Assembly: GCF_003315515.1 (NCBI RefSeq)
Contig: NZ_QNRY01000001.1
Location: forward strand, 248,001-312,000
Direction: 5' to 3'
Length of the DNA stretch: 64,000 bases
Source of the DNA: Brenneria salicis ATCC 15712 = DSM 30166
GTDB taxonomy: Bacteria; Pseudomonadota; Gammaproteobacteria; Enterobacterales; Enterobacteriaceae
Positions 1-10,010 of this stretch are shown piece after piece. Made by a program: the position numbers and the translations under genes. How positions within the stretch are numbered: the first letter of the stretch is position 1; each line of letters opens with the position of its first letter. A model generated the notes under the pieces. That model was not told the origin of the DNA and searched no databases. It was given only the letters and a program-made list of their open reading frames with translations.

Positions 1-75
1 GTAAATAAATTCACCGCTGAGCGCTAAAATCACGTTATCGGTAAAATCAGCATCACTAAGGAGGATTTTACCCAT
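1..75 (-). CDS. possible 5' end of an unidentified ORF, cut by the window edge
   Basis: Read on the minus strand from an ATG at 75, the frame stays open to base 1 and encodes about 25 residues beginning MGKILLSDADF. It is open upstream as far as a stop near 145-147, so a longer start is possible. There is no convincing ribosome binding site before the ATG. In E. coli the gene divergent from xseB is thiI, but this peptide does not resemble the ThiI N-terminus. It may be an accessory gene or chance. Confidence 0.2.
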   Translation of the reverse strand, partial: MGKILLSDADFTDNVILALSGEFIY

Positions 76-222
76 AGCATCCAGGGCGCGGAGTATATCA
101 TTATATGAAGCTATACTGTGCGCTTTCACCGTATAATCGTATGGTCATCCTTGGGTGATCAAACGCAAAATAATGCTATGCCGCGATCAAGGTCGCAGCG
201 TATAAATCAGGACTCAAAACCT

Positions 223-471
223 ATGCCCAAAAAAACAGCGCTGCCGGTCAGCTTTGAAAACGCACTGAACGAACTGGAAAAAATCGTTACCCGGCTGGAA
301 TCGGGCGAGTTGCCGTTGGAAGAGGCGCTGAATGCGTTTGAGCATGGAATACAGTTGGCGCGTCAGGGTCAGCAGACATTACAGCAGGCGGAACAACGGG
401 TACAGATCCTGCTGAGCGACGAACCGGATGCAACTTTGTCGCCGTTTAGCCCGGATAGTGAATCGCTATGA
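223..471 (+). CDS. xseB: exodeoxyribonuclease VII small subunit
   Basis: Small subunit of exonuclease VII, which pairs with XseA in the cytoplasm to degrade single-stranded DNA into oligonucleotides. The 82-residue product is one helical hairpin; its core ([26 protein letters not shown]) is nearly the E. coli sequence, whose protein is about 80 residues. The open frame extends to 118, but only the ATG at 223 gives [11 protein letters not shown], the family N-terminus. Its stop overlaps the ispA start in an ATGA, so the two are translationally coupled at the head of xseB-ispA-dxs. Confidence 0.95.
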   Translation: MPKKTALPVSFENALNELEKIVTRLESGELPLEEALNAFEHGIQLARQGQQTLQQAEQRVQILLSDEPDATLSPFSPDSESL

Positions 472-1379
472 CCGATTTCACAACGCAGTTGAATGCTCAC
501 TACCAGCGTACAAACCGTGTATTAAGCCACTATCTCGCCGCTCTTCCCTTTCAGAGTAGTCCACTGGTTAACGCCATGGGTTATGGTGCATTGTTGGGCG
601 GCAAGCGGCTGCGGCCATTTCTGGTCTATAGCACAGGTGAACTGTTCGGCGTGTCTTTGGCAAGCCTGGATGCGCCAGCCGCGGCGGTGGAATGTATTCA
701 TGCCTATTCGTTAATCCATGATGACCTGCCGGCAATGGACGATGATGATTTGCGCCGCGGTCAGCCGACCTGCCACATTAAATTTGGCGAAGCCAGCGCT
801 ATTCTGGCCGGCGATGCGCTGCAAACGCTGGCCTTTTCTATTTTGGCCGATGTCCCCATGCCGCAGGTTGCCGATCGCGATCGGCTGGCGATGTTGTCCG
901 AACTGGCGCAGGCCAGCGGCGTGGCCGGTATGTGTGGCGGACAGGCGCTGGATCTGGCCGCGGAAGGCCATCAGGTGGATTTAGCCGCGCTGGAGCAAAT
1001 TCACCGTCACAAGACGGGCGCCTTGATCAGAGCGGCGGTAAGGCTGGGCGCGTTGGCGGCAGGCGAAACGGGCCGTGCCGCGTTGCCGTATCTTGATCGC
1101 TACGCCAATGCGATCGGTCTGGCCTTTCAGGTGCAGGACGATATATTGGATGTGGTGGGCGATACCGCCACGCTTGGCAAGCATCAGGGTGCCGATCAAC
1201 AGTTGGGTAAAAGCACTTATCCCGGTTTATTGGGGCTGGAGAAGGCGCGTGAAAAAGCATGGGATCTCTATCAGGAATCACTGGACTCTTTGGATGATTT
1301 AGCGGCCTCCAGTCCGATACCATTGGACATCGCGCCATTACAGGCGTTGGCGAATTTCATCGTTGAGCGCGATAAATAA
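468..1379 (+). CDS. ispA: (2E,6E)-farnesyl diphosphate synthase
   Basis: Condenses isopentenyl diphosphate with dimethylallyl and then geranyl diphosphate to give farnesyl diphosphate, the precursor of undecaprenyl phosphate and quinone side chains. At 303 residues it is the usual length. The first aspartate-rich motif DDLPAMD is at residues 85-91 and the second, DDILD, at 224-228; both bind the Mg-diphosphate. It overlaps xseB by 4 bp and is followed 113 bp later by dxs, the first enzyme of the same pathway. Confidence 0.97.
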   Translation: MTDFTTQLNAHYQRTNRVLSHYLAALPFQSSPLVNAMGYGALLGGKRLRPFLVYSTGELFGVSLASLDAPAAAVECIHAYSLIHDDLPAMDDDDLRRGQPTCHIKFGEASAILAGDALQTLAFSILADVPMPQVADRDRLAMLSELAQASGVAGMCGGQALDLAAEGHQVDLAALEQIHRHKTGALIRAAVRLGALAAGETGRAALPYLDRYANAIGLAFQVQDDILDVVGDTATLGKHQGADQQLGKSTYPGLLGLEKAREKAWDLYQESLDSLDDLAASSPIPLDIAPLQALANFIVERDK

Positions 1380-1492
1380 TAAATTTCAACCTAATACCCG
1401 ATAGCTTTCGATATGCGATCAGACAGCAGCAACAACCGCTATCGCAACATTTTGAAAAATAAAAGGTATAAAAACCTCTGAATGAGTCTCTA

Positions 1493-3358
1493 ATGCGTTT
1501 TGATACAGCGAAATATCCTACTCTGGCGATAGTGGAAACACCTGACGAACTTCGTCTGTTGCCGAAAGAAAGTCTGCCGAAGCTATGTGATGAACTTCGT
1601 CAATATTTGCTGGACAGCGTCAGCCGTTCAAGCGGTCATTTTGCCTCAGGATTAGGGACGGTTGAGCTCACGGTCGCCTTGCATTACGTTTACAACACGC
1701 CTTTTGATCATCTGGTGTGGGATGTGGGACATCAGGCCTACCCGCACAAGATCCTGACCGGACGCCGCGATCGTATTTCCACCATCCGGCAGAAAGGCGG
1801 CCTGCATCCCTTCCCGTGGCGCGATGAAAGCGAATACGACGTATTAAGCGTCGGTCACTCATCCACCTCCATCAGCGCCGGATTAGGTATGGCCGTCGCC
1901 GCCGAGCGTGAGGGAAAAGGCCGCCGCACCGTCTGTGTTATTGGCGATGGCGCGATCACCGCGGGCATGGCTTTTGAAGCCATGAACCACGCCGGTGATA
2001 TCCGTTCCGATCTGTTGGTGGTGCTGAACGACAATGAAATGTCGATTTCGGAAAACGTCGGAGCGCTGAACAATCACCTGGCGCAATTGCTGTCCGGCAA
2101 GCTTTACGCCAGCCTGCGCGAAGGCGGTAAAAAAGTGCTGTCCGGCCTGCCGCCGATCAAGGAACTGGTAAAACGCACCGAAGAGCACCTGAAAGGCATG
2201 GTGGTGCCGGGTACGCTGTTCGAAGAGCTTGGCTTTAATTATATCGGCCCGGTTGACGGTCACGATGTGCAGACACTGGCGCAGACCCTGAAAAATATGC
2301 GCGGCCTGAAAGGTCCGCAACTGCTGCATATCATGACTAAGAAAGGCAAAGGCTATGCGCCAGCCGAACAGGATCCGATTAGCTGGCATGCCGTGCCGAA
2401 GTTTGATCCTGCCAGCGGCACCTTGCCGAAAAGCAAAGACGGCGCGTTGCCGAAGTATTCGCAGATTTTCGGTCAATGGCTACAGGAAACCGCCGCCAAA
2501 GACAGCAAACTGATGGCCGTCACGCCGGCCATGCGTGAAGGCTCAGGCATGGTGCAATTCTCAAAAGACTATCCACAGCAATACTTTGATGTGGCGATTG
2601 CCGAACAGCACGCCGTTACTTTTGCCGCAGGTCTGACGGTGGGCGGCTATAATCCGGTTGTCGCCATTTACTCCACCTTCTTGCAGCGCGCCTACGATCA
2701 AGTCATCCATGATGTCGCCATTCAGAATTTACCGGTGATGTTCGCCATCGATCGCGGCGGTATCGTCGGTGCGGATGGACAAACCCATCAAGGCGCATTC
2801 GATCTCTCTTTTTTGCGCTGCATTCCAAACATGATCATCATGACGCCCAGCGACGAAAACGAATGCCGTCAGATGCTCCACACCGGCTATCACTATCAGA
2901 AAGGCCCAACGGCGGTGCGCTACCCGCGCGGCAGCGGTACGGGAGCGGAACTGACCCCGTTGGTTGAGTTGCCGATCGGCAAAGGCATCGTCCGGCGGCG
3001 GGGAGAAAATCTCGCCATCCTAAACTTCGGCACGCTGCTGCCCGAAGCGCACAAAGTGGCCGATAAACTGAACGCGACGCTGGTGGATATGCGTTTTGTC
3101 AAACCGCTGGATGAAGCGTTGATTCTGGAACTGGCCGCGACGCATCAATCGTTTATCACGCTGGAAGAAAACGCCATTATGGGCGGCGCTGGTAGCGGCG
3201 TTAACGAGTTCGTGATGGCGAAACGTCTTGCTATCCGCGTACTTAACCTTGGTCTGCCGGATACATTTATTCCACAGGGCAGTCAGGAAGAAATTCGTGC
3301 CGATCTCGGTCTGGATGCATCAGGCATTGAGTACCGCATCGCGGCATGGCAGGCATGA
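1493..3358 (+). CDS. dxs: 1-deoxy-D-xylulose-5-phosphate synthase
   Basis: Thiamine-diphosphate enzyme joining pyruvate and glyceraldehyde 3-phosphate, the first step of the MEP isoprenoid route; DXP also feeds thiamine and pyridoxal synthesis. The 621-residue product is collinear with E. coli Dxs. The transketolase-type TPP/Mg motif is GDGAITAG (151-158) with the downstream ND pair at 179-180, and the catalytic Glu lies in IAEQHAV near residue 370. The ribosome binding site before the ATG is weak, but [11 protein letters not shown] fits the family start. It is last in xseB-ispA-dxs and is followed by a hairpin. Confidence 0.97.
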   Translation: MRFDTAKYPTLAIVETPDELRLLPKESLPKLCDELRQYLLDSVSRSSGHFASGLGTVELTVALHYVYNTPFDHLVWDVGHQAYPHKILTGRRDRISTIRQKGGLHPFPWRDESEYDVLSVGHSSTSISAGLGMAVAAEREGKGRRTVCVIGDGAITAGMAFEAMNHAGDIRSDLLVVLNDNEMSISENVGALNNHLAQLLSGKLYASLREGGKKVLSGLPPIKELVKRTEEHLKGMVVPGTLFEELGFNYIGPVDGHDVQTLAQTLKNMRGLKGPQLLHIMTKKGKGYAPAEQDPISWHAVPKFDPASGTLPKSKDGALPKYSQIFGQWLQETAAKDSKLMAVTPAMREGSGMVQFSKDYPQQYFDVAIAEQHAVTFAAGLTVGGYNPVVAIYSTFLQRAYDQVIHDVAIQNLPVMFAIDRGGIVGADGQTHQGAFDLSFLRCIPNMIIMTPSDENECRQMLHTGYHYQKGPTAVRYPRGSGTGAELTPLVELPIGKGIVRRRGENLAILNFGTLLPEAHKVADKLNATLVDMRFVKPLDEALILELAATHQSFITLEENAIMGGAGSGVNEFVMAKRLAIRVLNLGLPDTFIPQGSQEEIRADLGLDASGIEYRIAAWQA

Positions 3359-3372
3359 ACACCGCCTCAATC

Positions 3373-3404
3373 GCGGAATAACGTTATCATCTCCGTTATT
3401 CCGC
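3373..3404 (+). terminator. hairpin downstream of dxs
   Basis: Perfect 11-bp inverted repeat GCGGAATAACG (3373-3383) / CGTTATTCCGC (3394-3404) with a 10-base loop, starting 15 bp after the dxs stop. The tract that follows is only moderately T-rich (3411-3420). It probably separates dxs transcription from the Hrp-box unit just downstream. Confidence 0.6.
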
Positions 3405-3430
3405 ACCCTTCCCATTTTTATCATTCTGAC

Positions 3431-3458
3431 GGAACCACAAACGCTGCCTTGCCACCCA
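3431..3458 (+). promoter_or_regulatory. Hrp box (HrpL-type sigma factor promoter)
   Basis: GGAACC at 3431-3436, exactly 15 bases, then CCACCCA at 3452-3458. This is a complete match to the hrp promoter consensus GGAACC-N15/16-CCACNNA recognised by the ECF sigma factor HrpL of plant pathogens. The CCAC element lies about 25 bp before the start codon of the chaperone gene, leaving room for a short leader with the AAGGGGAG ribosome binding site. hrpL itself is not in the window. Confidence 0.88.
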
Positions 3459-3479
3459 GAATTAAAAAGGGGAGACAGC

Positions 3480-3917
3480 ATGAGTAATATGCGTGGCTTT
3501 CATTTCGTCATAGCCAAATTAATGAAGCAGTACCAGATTAATGCAGCCAAGGCAGCGGAAAACGGACACGATGTCTATATCATTACGCTGGAAAATGGGA
3601 TGCAGGTTTTTCTGTTGGGCAATCAGCCGGAATACCTGAATATCTTAAGCCCGGCATCAACATTCACAGAGGTAGAGACGATCCCTCATCATGTGCTGCT
3701 ATCGCTGCTATCCATGAACATGTGGAACACTAAACATCCGGTTTTCAATATCAGCTTTGACATCCACAAGATGCAGATCATGCTTTCATGCCGGCAGGCA
3801 CTGGCTGAGTTGGATCAGGCAGAGACTTATCAACTGGTGGGCACCTTTATCAACACAGCATTAAAGTTGAAAGAGTGGATAGACCAACAAATGGAAACCA
3901 TCTCCGCCAAGAAATAG
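3480..3917 (+). CDS. type III secretion chaperone, CesT/DspF-like
   Basis: A 145-residue protein with the size and alternating strand/helix pattern of class I type III chaperones, small dimers that hold an effector in a secretion-competent state in the cytoplasm. The open frame begins at 3228 inside dxs, but the ATG at 3480 has a strong AAGGGGAG site 7-8 bases upstream and follows the Hrp box directly. It lies 74 bp before the predicted effector, and chaperones are commonly encoded next to their cargo. Assignment rests on size, context and promoter more than on a diagnostic motif. A self-standing regulator is the main alternative. Confidence 0.7.
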   Translation: MSNMRGFHFVIAKLMKQYQINAAKAAENGHDVYIITLENGMQVFLLGNQPEYLNILSPASTFTEVETIPHHVLLSLLSMNMWNTKHPVFNISFDIHKMQIMLSCRQALAELDQAETYQLVGTFINTALKLKEWIDQQMETISAKK

Positions 3918-3991
3918 ACCACGCGGCATACCGTATACAGGGATGAGCTTTAAATAGATTTTAACATATTTAAATTTAATAAGGAAAACAT

Positions 3992-4897
3992 ATGTTTAAC
4001 GCTTCACACAACAGATATTTTCCCGGTGGCGTTACAGTAAATCCGCTGGAACTTTTCAATCAGGAACCCGTCGTCAAATTACATGAGGCCGTCAGCGCCC
4101 AGGAATTGGGCATCGGCGTTTATGAAGGCAAACACATACGCGTGAACTCATCCACCACGGAGCACCTGCAACTGGCGCAGGAAACTTTGCGTAAGACTAA
4201 AATGATGATGCCCTACGGCGCGGGGAATCAAAAAGTAGAGATGGTTTATACCAGAGGAGAAAGTTCGGCGCGAGTGATAATGCACAGAGCAACAACCAAA
4301 AAGAGCGCCGCCATCCCTAATGCATTAATGGCGGCTCGTTATCAGGCCGGTAACTGTAACGAAATGGCTGATGTAAGCTACACGTTGCTGGCGCAAAAGC
4401 GCATCAATGCGCCGGTGCTGTTGCTAGACGACAATGATTGGGATCATAAATACGTCCTTATCGGCGATCCGCGCGATCAAATCTGGGGAGAGAAAAACAC
4501 CGTGGTCGTCGATCCCTGGGTCAGATATCCTTCGGCAACTACGCTGGATCAGAGCATCAAACGCAATCCTTCCTCCAACGTGCAATATCAAAGAGCGCCC
4601 AATGCGGCCCCCTTACCCAGCGCCCAGGAGTTGAACAGCATCAATCACATTACTACCGCGGAAATCAATCAATTTCTCGTGGCGGAAAAACTTCCGCCAA
4701 TAGGCGTGAATCTTCTGCGGCATTTTTACCAAACTGTTCTTCAGAACATGAGCGACGAGAAAATCGTTGCTCAAGATCCGAGCACCCGCTACTCATCAGA
4801 TAACGTCAACGCCAGAACGATGGATGATATCGCGCAGGCAACCGTGTCCAGGCAACGTGCGGCACAACAAGTCTGGGATACTTTATCTAACGACTGA
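3992..4897 (+). CDS. putative type III effector with Cys-His-Asp papain/transglutaminase-like triad
   Basis: A 301-residue protein predicted to be secreted into plant cells. The first 19 residues have no acidic side chain and are rich in Ser, Asn and Gly, as in type III signals. The central part holds Cys122 (in AGNCNEMA), His152 (in DWDHKYVLIGD) and Asp174 (in VVVDPWV), in the order and spacing of papain/transglutaminase-fold effectors such as the HopX/AvrPphE family. The C-terminal 90 residues are helical and polar. An AAGGA site precedes the ATG. It shares the Hrp-box transcript with the chaperone. The family assignment is tentative; a cysteine protease, deamidase or transglutaminase would all fit. 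Confidence 0.65.
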   Translation: MFNASHNRYFPGGVTVNPLELFNQEPVVKLHEAVSAQELGIGVYEGKHIRVNSSTTEHLQLAQETLRKTKMMMPYGAGNQKVEMVYTRGESSARVIMHRATTKKSAAIPNALMAARYQAGNCNEMADVSYTLLAQKRINAPVLLLDDNDWDHKYVLIGDPRDQIWGEKNTVVVDPWVRYPSATTLDQSIKRNPSSNVQYQRAPNAAPLPSAQELNSINHITTAEINQFLVAEKLPPIGVNLLRHFYQTVLQNMSDEKIVAQDPSTRYSSDNVNARTMDDIAQATVSRQRAAQQVWDTLSND

Positions 4898-4949
4898 TAA
4901 TAACCAATCTTTCGCGGCGTATGCCGATACCCCACGGGGACACCGTTGA

Positions 4950-5462
4950 TTACAGCCAATAATATCCCATGCCATACAGGACTCCGGCGGCAATGACACC
5001 GGCGACAATATCATCAATCATGATCCCCATGCCGCCGTGGACATTACGGTCAAACCAGCGGATAGGCCACGGTTTCCAGATATCCAGACCACGAAACAAC
5101 ACAAAACCCGCCGCAACCCATTGCCACTCATTCACCGGCAACGCCATCAGTGTTATCCACATGCCGATAAACTCGTCCCAGACGATGCTGCCGTGATCGT
5201 GCACGCCCATATCTTTGGCCGTCTGATGACACAGATACACGCCGATACAGATGCTGAACATCACCAGCAGCGAGTAAAGCTCAAGTGGCAGAAATGATAT
5301 CAGATACCACAATGGGATCGCCGCCAGCGAGCCCATTGTGCCAGGCATCCAGGGTGATAAACCGCTACCGAATCCGGTCGCCAACAGATGCCATGGATTA
5401 GCCAGATGCAGCCGTTGCCTGGCGGTGTCAGGCACTTTAGTTTTGCTCGCTAAAATGGTCAT
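4950..5462 (-). CDS. pgpA: phosphatidylglycerophosphatase A
   Basis: Inner-membrane enzyme that dephosphorylates phosphatidylglycerol phosphate to phosphatidylglycerol. The 170-residue product is nearly identical to E. coli PgpA through [19 protein letters not shown], the [12 protein letters not shown] segment and the C-terminal MIDDIVAGV. It has about three or four hydrophobic segments. The open frame extends to 5750, but MTILASKTK at 5462 is the family start and overlaps the end of thiL by 26 bp, as in E. coli. It converges with the effector gene. Confidence 0.95.
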   Translation of the reverse strand: MTILASKTKVPDTARQRLHLANPWHLLATGFGSGLSPWMPGTMGSLAAIPLWYLISFLPLELYSLLVMFSICIGVYLCHQTAKDMGVHDHGSIVWDEFIGMWITLMALPVNEWQWVAAGFVLFRGLDIWKPWPIRWFDRNVHGGMGIMIDDIVAGVIAAGVLYGMGYYWL

Positions 5463-6432
5463 AACCCTTCCAGTTAAACTCAATTTCTTTCTCACCCTGG
5501 AAGAATCGTAATCCCTCAGATGAAGGCCCGATTTGCCCGATACACGTAAAGTCCGCGCCAGCGTGTCCGAGCGCGATATCCAAAGCGCCGCGATTAATCT
5601 CAGGTACGGTAAAGCACAGTTCGTAATCCTCACCACCGGATAAGGTCCAACGCAGCGCCTGATCCGCATCAATGCGCCGTTCATCCATACAACTGCGCAA
5701 CCAGGGAGATTGAGGGAGTGTATCCACATTAATACGTGCGCCGCATTCACTGGCTTTCAGGATATGTTGCAAATCAGAAATCAAACCGTCGGAAACATCA
5801 ATCGCCGAACTTGCCAGATCGCGCAGCGCCTGACCTTGCAGTATTCTTGGTTGCGGGCGTAGATGGCGTTGAAGCAACGCTTGCCGGGTTTCGCTATCGG
5901 CAATGTGTAATCGGTTCTGAAGGATCGCCAGTCCAGCGGCGCTGTCGCCCAATGAACCCGTCACATAAATCCAATCGCCGATTCGCGCGCCACGCCGGGT
6001 TAACGCTCGTCCCGCGGGAACCAGACCGTGAACCGTCAGCGTCAAACTTAACGGGCCGTGCGTCGTATCGCCGCCGATAAGTTGCATACCGTAATAGTCG
6101 AGTAACTCGAACAGGCTATCGCTATAGGCGCAAAGCCAGTCGCTTTTGTTTTCAGGCAGAGTGATGGCCAGAGACAGCCAGGCGGGATCGGCCCCCATCG
6201 CGGCCAGATCGCTAAGATTCACCGCCAATGATTTGTAACCCAAATCAGCGGGATTAATATCGGGAAGAAAATGAACACCGGATACCAGCGTATCGGTACT
6301 CACCGCCAGCCACTGCTTTTCAGCCACCGTCAGCAACGCGCAATCGTCACCGATACCTAACTCAACATCCCGACGTGAACTTCCGACCCGATTGAAATAG
6401 CGGGCAATAAGGTCAAACTCACCTTCAACCAT
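5437..6432 (-). CDS. thiL: thiamine-monophosphate kinase
   Basis: Phosphorylates thiamine monophosphate to the active diphosphate, the last step of thiamine synthesis. The 331-residue product is close to the 325 of E. coli. The PurM-like fold is recognisable from GIGDDCALL near the N-terminus, STDTLV, the GGDTTHGPL metal/ATP segment, [13 protein letters not shown] and [10 protein letters not shown]. It lies between nusB and pgpA on the minus strand and overlaps pgpA. A hairpin separates it from nusB. Confidence 0.96.
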   Translation of the reverse strand: MVEGEFDLIARYFNRVGSSRRDVELGIGDDCALLTVAEKQWLAVSTDTLVSGVHFLPDINPADLGYKSLAVNLSDLAAMGADPAWLSLAITLPENKSDWLCAYSDSLFELLDYYGMQLIGGDTTHGPLSLTLTVHGLVPAGRALTRRGARIGDWIYVTGSLGDSAAGLAILQNRLHIADSETRQALLQRHLRPQPRILQGQALRDLASSAIDVSDGLISDLQHILKASECGARINVDTLPQSPWLRSCMDERRIDADQALRWTLSGGEDYELCFTVPEINRGALDIALGHAGADFTCIGQIGPSSEGLRFFQGEKEIEFNWKGYDHFSEQN

Positions 6433-6464
6433 AACCTTTCCAGCCAGCGTTTAATTCAAAAGAC

Positions 6465-6486
6465 CAGGGCCGGATATCCGGCCCTG
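6465..6486 (-). terminator. hairpin between nusB and thiL
   Basis: Perfect 9-bp inverted repeat CAGGGCCGG/CCGGCCCTG around an ATAT loop. On the minus strand it lies just after the nusB stop and is followed within a few bases by a short T run. It probably attenuates read-through from the rib/nusB genes into thiL-pgpA. Confidence 0.55.
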
Positions 6487-6492
6487 ACTCAC

Positions 6493-6912
6493 TTATTTCT
6501 TTATCTTTCTTACAGATGGCGCGGCCTTGTCGAGTACGCCATTGACAAACTTATGGCTATCCTCCGCACCAAACACCTTAGCCAGTTCGATGGCCTCGTT
6601 AATCGCCACCTTGTAGGGAACATCGTCGCGCTTACTGAGCTCAAACATCGCCAGACGCAGAATCGCTCTTTCCACCTGCCCCAGTTCATCAAGCTGACGT
6701 GACAGAAAAGGCTCCATCAACAGATCAAGCTTCTCAGCCTGAGTAGACACCCCTGCCAGCAACTCACGAAAATAGGTGATGTCGACATCTTTGACATCCT
6801 GCTCGCTCAGGAATTGGTGTTCAATATCGGCAATATCGTTCTGAGACAACTGCCAGGAATAAAGCACTTGAACCGCACATTCACGGGCGCGGCGACGAGC
6901 AGCAGGTTTCAC
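6493..6912 (-). CDS. nusB: transcription antitermination protein NusB
   Basis: Binds BoxA RNA with NusE (S10) and keeps RNA polymerase elongating through rRNA operons. The 139-residue product is all-helical, the family length, and begins with the Arg-rich [12 protein letters not shown] that contacts RNA. The start codon is GTG, as in E. coli. It lies 82 bp downstream of ribE, in the usual ribD-ribE-nusB order. Confidence 0.97.
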   Translation of the reverse strand: MKPAARRRARECAVQVLYSWQLSQNDIADIEHQFLSEQDVKDVDITYFRELLAGVSTQAEKLDLLMEPFLSRQLDELGQVERAILRLAMFELSKRDDVPYKVAINEAIELAKVFGAEDSHKFVNGVLDKAAPSVRKIKK

Positions 6913-6956
6913 GGACTTCCCCTTAACTTAATAATCAGGCTTACTTGATATATCCA

Positions 6957-6986
6957 AGTTGCAGGTGCGTTGGCTTTCCTGCAACT
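6957..6986. repeat. inverted repeat between ribE and nusB
   Basis: AGTTGCAGG (6957-6965) and CCTGCAACT (6978-6986) form a 9-bp stem with a 12-base loop, within the 82-bp ribE-nusB gap. From memory it resembles a dispersed intergenic palindrome of enterobacteria. No second full copy was noticed in this window. It could act as an RNA-processing or stability element in the operon transcript. Confidence 0.4.
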
Positions 6987-6994
6987 CGAATTAT

Positions 6995-7471
6995 TCAGGA
7001 TATCGCTTTTAATACATTAATCATTTCCAGCGCGGTCAGGGCAGCTTCTGCACCTTTATTACCCGCTTTCGTGCCAGCACGTTCAATCGCCTGCTCAATG
7101 TTTTCCGTCGTCAGCACCCCAAATGCAACGGGGATTTCACTGCTCATGGCAACCTGAGACAAACCGGAACTGCATTCGCCGGCAACAAATTCAAAATGGG
7201 CGGTTCCGCCACGGATAACCGTTCCCAGCGCAACCACCGCATCATAGCCGCCATTTGCCGAACTCTTGGTCAGTGCACGCACGGCTAAAGGCAACTCATA
7301 GGCGCCTGGCACCCAGACGACGGTAATATTGTCGTCTTTCACCTGACCAATACGCTTTAATGCATCGATCGCGCCTTCTAACAGGCTGTCATTAATGAAG
7401 TGGTTAAAACGCGCAATTGCAATCGCCACGCGGGCATCAGGAGTAGCAACAACACCTTCAATAACGTTCAT
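6995..7471 (-). CDS. ribE: 6,7-dimethyl-8-ribityllumazine synthase
   Basis: Joins 5-amino-6-ribitylaminouracil with 3,4-dihydroxy-2-butanone 4-phosphate, the penultimate step of riboflavin synthesis. The gene is also called ribH. The 158-residue product carries the family segments [25 protein letters not shown] and [11 protein letters not shown], the last in the substrate-binding loop. It follows ribD in the same direction; a GGAAAG site precedes the ATG. Confidence 0.97.
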   Translation of the reverse strand: MNVIEGVVATPDARVAIAIARFNHFINDSLLEGAIDALKRIGQVKDDNITVVWVPGAYELPLAVRALTKSSANGGYDAVVALGTVIRGGTAHFEFVAGECSSGLSQVAMSSEIPVAFGVLTTENIEQAIERAGTKAGNKGAEAALTALEMINVLKAIS

Positions 7472-7554
7472 AGCTTTCCTTTATCTGGTCTTATACCCCG
7501 CAGGGGGCGGATTCTATCATATTCTTCCGATTACGTATCCGGTTTTGTCTGGCG

Positions 7555-8691
7555 TCACGTTTTCGGCATCAACCGTAAACGCAGGTCCGGCCCGATCTGG
7601 CGGACATCATTGATGGTAAACGCCGGCGCCTGCGACAGTTCATTCAACCCCGGCAACACGCATAACGGACGAGCGCTATCGCCTAAAAGCTTCGGCGCGA
7701 GATATACGATAAGCTCGTCAACCACGCCCGCGTTGAGTAAGGCGCCCGCCAGCGTCGCCCCGGCCTCCACCCACACCGAGTTGATCTGCCGCTTACCGAG
7801 GATCATCATCAATGCGACCAAATCCACACCGCCTTGGTACGGCGGCAACCGTAGTTGTTCGACACCGTCAGGCCAACGCTGTTCATCCTGCTGAAGACGC
7901 GCCAGCCAGGTTTGGCCTAGCTGAGAAATAACCCGATGCTGTGGCGTTACACGCTGTTGGCTATCAACAATAATACGTACAGGCTGACGGACATGCGCTT
8001 GAGGGTAAATCCGCTGCGTCTGTGCGCCCAGTTCCGGCCAACGCACTGTTAATGAGGGATCGTCGGCCAGTATGGTTGCGCTGCTGCTGAGAATTGCGGC
8101 GCTTTCGGCACGAAAACGCTGCACGTCATGCCGCGCCTGCGCCGAGGTGATCCACTGGCTTTCGCCTGACGCCATTGCCGTTCGTCCATCCAGCGACGCC
8201 GCCATTTTCAAACGCACATAAGGCAGTCCGGTGCGCATCCGCTTCAGAAAACCAGGATTAATATTCTCCGCTTCAGACATCATCAGGCCATGATTCACCT
8301 CGAGACCGGCCTGTTGCAGACGATGCAAACCGCGTCCCGCCACCTGTGGGTTTGGGTCCTGCATCGCGGCGACAACGCGTGCAACTCCCGCAGCGATAAG
8401 CGCATCGGCGCAAGGCGGGGTTCTGCCATGATGACTACATGGCTCCAGCGTGACATACGCGGTCGCGCCACGAGCTCGCTCTCCCGCCATCCGCAGCGCA
8501 TGCACTTCCGCATGAGGCTCTCCCGCGCGCAGGTGATAGCCTTCACCGACAATTTCGCCGTCACGCACAATCACACAGCCGACATTCGGATTAGGGGAAG
8601 TGGTAAAACGGCCAAGACGCGCCAGTTCAAGCGCCCTGGCCATGTATGGCTCATCGTGCGCCGGCATCGCTTTACATTGCGGAATTGCCAT
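7555..8691 (-). CDS. ribD: bifunctional riboflavin deaminase/reductase
   Basis: Two-domain enzyme of riboflavin synthesis. The N-terminal cytidine-deaminase-like domain (about residues 10-150) carries the zinc site HAEVHAL plus EPCSHHGRTPPC. The C-terminal domain (about 155-375) is the dihydrofolate-reductase-like 5-amino-6-(5-phosphoribosylamino)uracil reductase. The 378-residue length is normal. The chosen ATG gives eight more residues than an internal MPAHDEPYMARAL, which aligns better with E. coli, so the exact start is uncertain. Order nrdR-ribD-ribE-nusB is the usual one. Confidence 0.95.
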   Translation of the reverse strand: MAIPQCKAMPAHDEPYMARALELARLGRFTTSPNPNVGCVIVRDGEIVGEGYHLRAGEPHAEVHALRMAGERARGATAYVTLEPCSHHGRTPPCADALIAAGVARVVAAMQDPNPQVAGRGLHRLQQAGLEVNHGLMMSEAENINPGFLKRMRTGLPYVRLKMAASLDGRTAMASGESQWITSAQARHDVQRFRAESAAILSSSATILADDPSLTVRWPELGAQTQRIYPQAHVRQPVRIIVDSQQRVTPQHRVISQLGQTWLARLQQDEQRWPDGVEQLRLPPYQGGVDLVALMMILGKRQINSVWVEAGATLAGALLNAGVVDELIVYLAPKLLGDSARPLCVLPGLNELSQAPAFTINDVRQIGPDLRLRLMPKT

Positions 8692-8738
8692 TCCCTGAAC
8701 CTCTTGTTTTTGACGACCAATAAACCGTTACATCAGAC

Positions 8739-9188
8739 TTAATCTTGTAAGCGGGCAATTTCTTCACCAAATTCACGAATATCCTCAAAGCTGCGATACA
8801 CCGATGCAAACCGGATATAAGCCACCTTATCCAGTTTTTTAAGCGCATCCATAACCAGATTGCCCACCATTTTGGCGGTCACTTCACGCTCGCCCGTGGC
8901 ACGTAAATGAGATTTGATGTGATTGATCGCCATCTCAACATCATCGGAACTGACAGGCCGCTTTTCCAGCGCTTTAAGCATGCCGCTTCGTAATTTATCC
9001 TCGTTGAAAGGCTCACGCACATCGTTGCTTTTTATGATGCGCGGCATGACCAACTCCGCGATTTCGAATGTGGTAAAACGCTCATTACACATCAGACATT
9101 GCCGACGTCGGCGCACCTGCGAGCCCTCACCCACCAGACGGGAATCAATAACTTTGGTATCAACAGCGGAACAAAATGGGCAATGCAT
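8739..9188 (-). CDS. nrdR: transcriptional repressor NrdR
   Basis: Zinc-finger/ATP-cone repressor of ribonucleotide reductase operons. The four zinc cysteines are C3, C6 (CPFC) and C31, C34 (CLMC), followed by the ATP-cone domain (about residues 45-140) that senses dATP/ATP. The 149-residue length is exact for the family. It is the first gene of the nrdR-rib-nusB set, reading away from yajI. Confidence 0.97.
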   Translation of the reverse strand: MHCPFCSAVDTKVIDSRLVGEGSQVRRRRQCLMCNERFTTFEIAELVMPRIIKSNDVREPFNEDKLRSGMLKALEKRPVSSDDVEMAINHIKSHLRATGEREVTAKMVGNLVMDALKKLDKVAYIRFASVYRSFEDIREFGEEIARLQD

Positions 9189-9404
9189 GATGTTTTCTGA
9201 CCAGAGATCCTTTACGTAGAGACAGTTTACCCTGAATTAAGCAAGTAACCAAAACTCCTGCGCGTTGTTGCGAGGGGACTCGCATGCTCAGGCAACAGCA
9301 TGAAAAAAGCCGGTCGTCTATGACTTACCCGTAATCGCAGCTACACTGTCAGAAAAAGGAATCAAGGATTAGTATTAATAAAACATCCAAGGGGAACAGC
9401 AGAG

Positions 9405-9980
9405 ATGAGAACCCGAACCCGATATCGTATGTTGGCGATTTTACCCGCTTTATTTATTCTGGCTGGCTGCACACAACAACGCCAGGCGCCGGCATTACAG
9501 AATCAGTTGAGTCAGTTAAATCAGCAGTTGCAAACACTTACTGACCAGTCCATCGCCCTGGAACAACAGAACTCACTGAATGTTCAATCGACTGTTGGCG
9601 TGTATCTGCTTCCTGCCGCGCAAAGTCATGCGATTTTGCAGAGCGGTATTGGCAAACTCAGCATCTCACTCAGTCATGTCGAATCCGAAGCCAACGGCAC
9701 GCGTGCCTTGCTGCATATTCGCACCAGCGACGCGAGCGGTCTTCCGGCGTTCAGCGCGCAACTGGACTGGGGACAAATCGATCCCGTCAGCGGCAAGCCA
9801 TTAACCCGTGATATACAGACGCAATCATTTATCGTAACGCCCACGCTGTTGCCGAAATCTGAAGCGGTGGTTGAACTACGTCTCAGCGGATTGTCACCGG
9901 AACAGTTAGGCTTTATTCGTTTACATCGTCTGGAAGAAGTATCGGCGCCGCCGCCCGTCGCGGCCATCGAAGCGCCGTGA
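9405..9980 (+). CDS. yajI: DUF3251 lipoprotein YajI
   Basis: Predicted lipoprotein of unknown function. It has a signal peptide and a lipobox LAGC, so the mature protein starts at a lipidated Cys near residue 22. A Gln-rich, probably coiled segment (about 30-60) is followed by a beta-rich DUF3251-like domain and an Ala/Pro tail. At 191 residues and divergent from nrdR, it matches the location of E. coli yajI. It ends just before a strong terminator shared with secF. Confidence 0.8.
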   Translation: MRTRTRYRMLAILPALFILAGCTQQRQAPALQNQLSQLNQQLQTLTDQSIALEQQNSLNVQSTVGVYLLPAAQSHAILQSGIGKLSISLSHVESEANGTRALLHIRTSDASGLPAFSAQLDWGQIDPVSGKPLTRDIQTQSFIVTPTLLPKSEAVVELRLSGLSPEQLGFIRLHRLEEVSAPPPVAAIEAP

Positions 9981-10010
9981 TCCGGTCAATTTCAGACGTG
10001 CAGACGTAAA

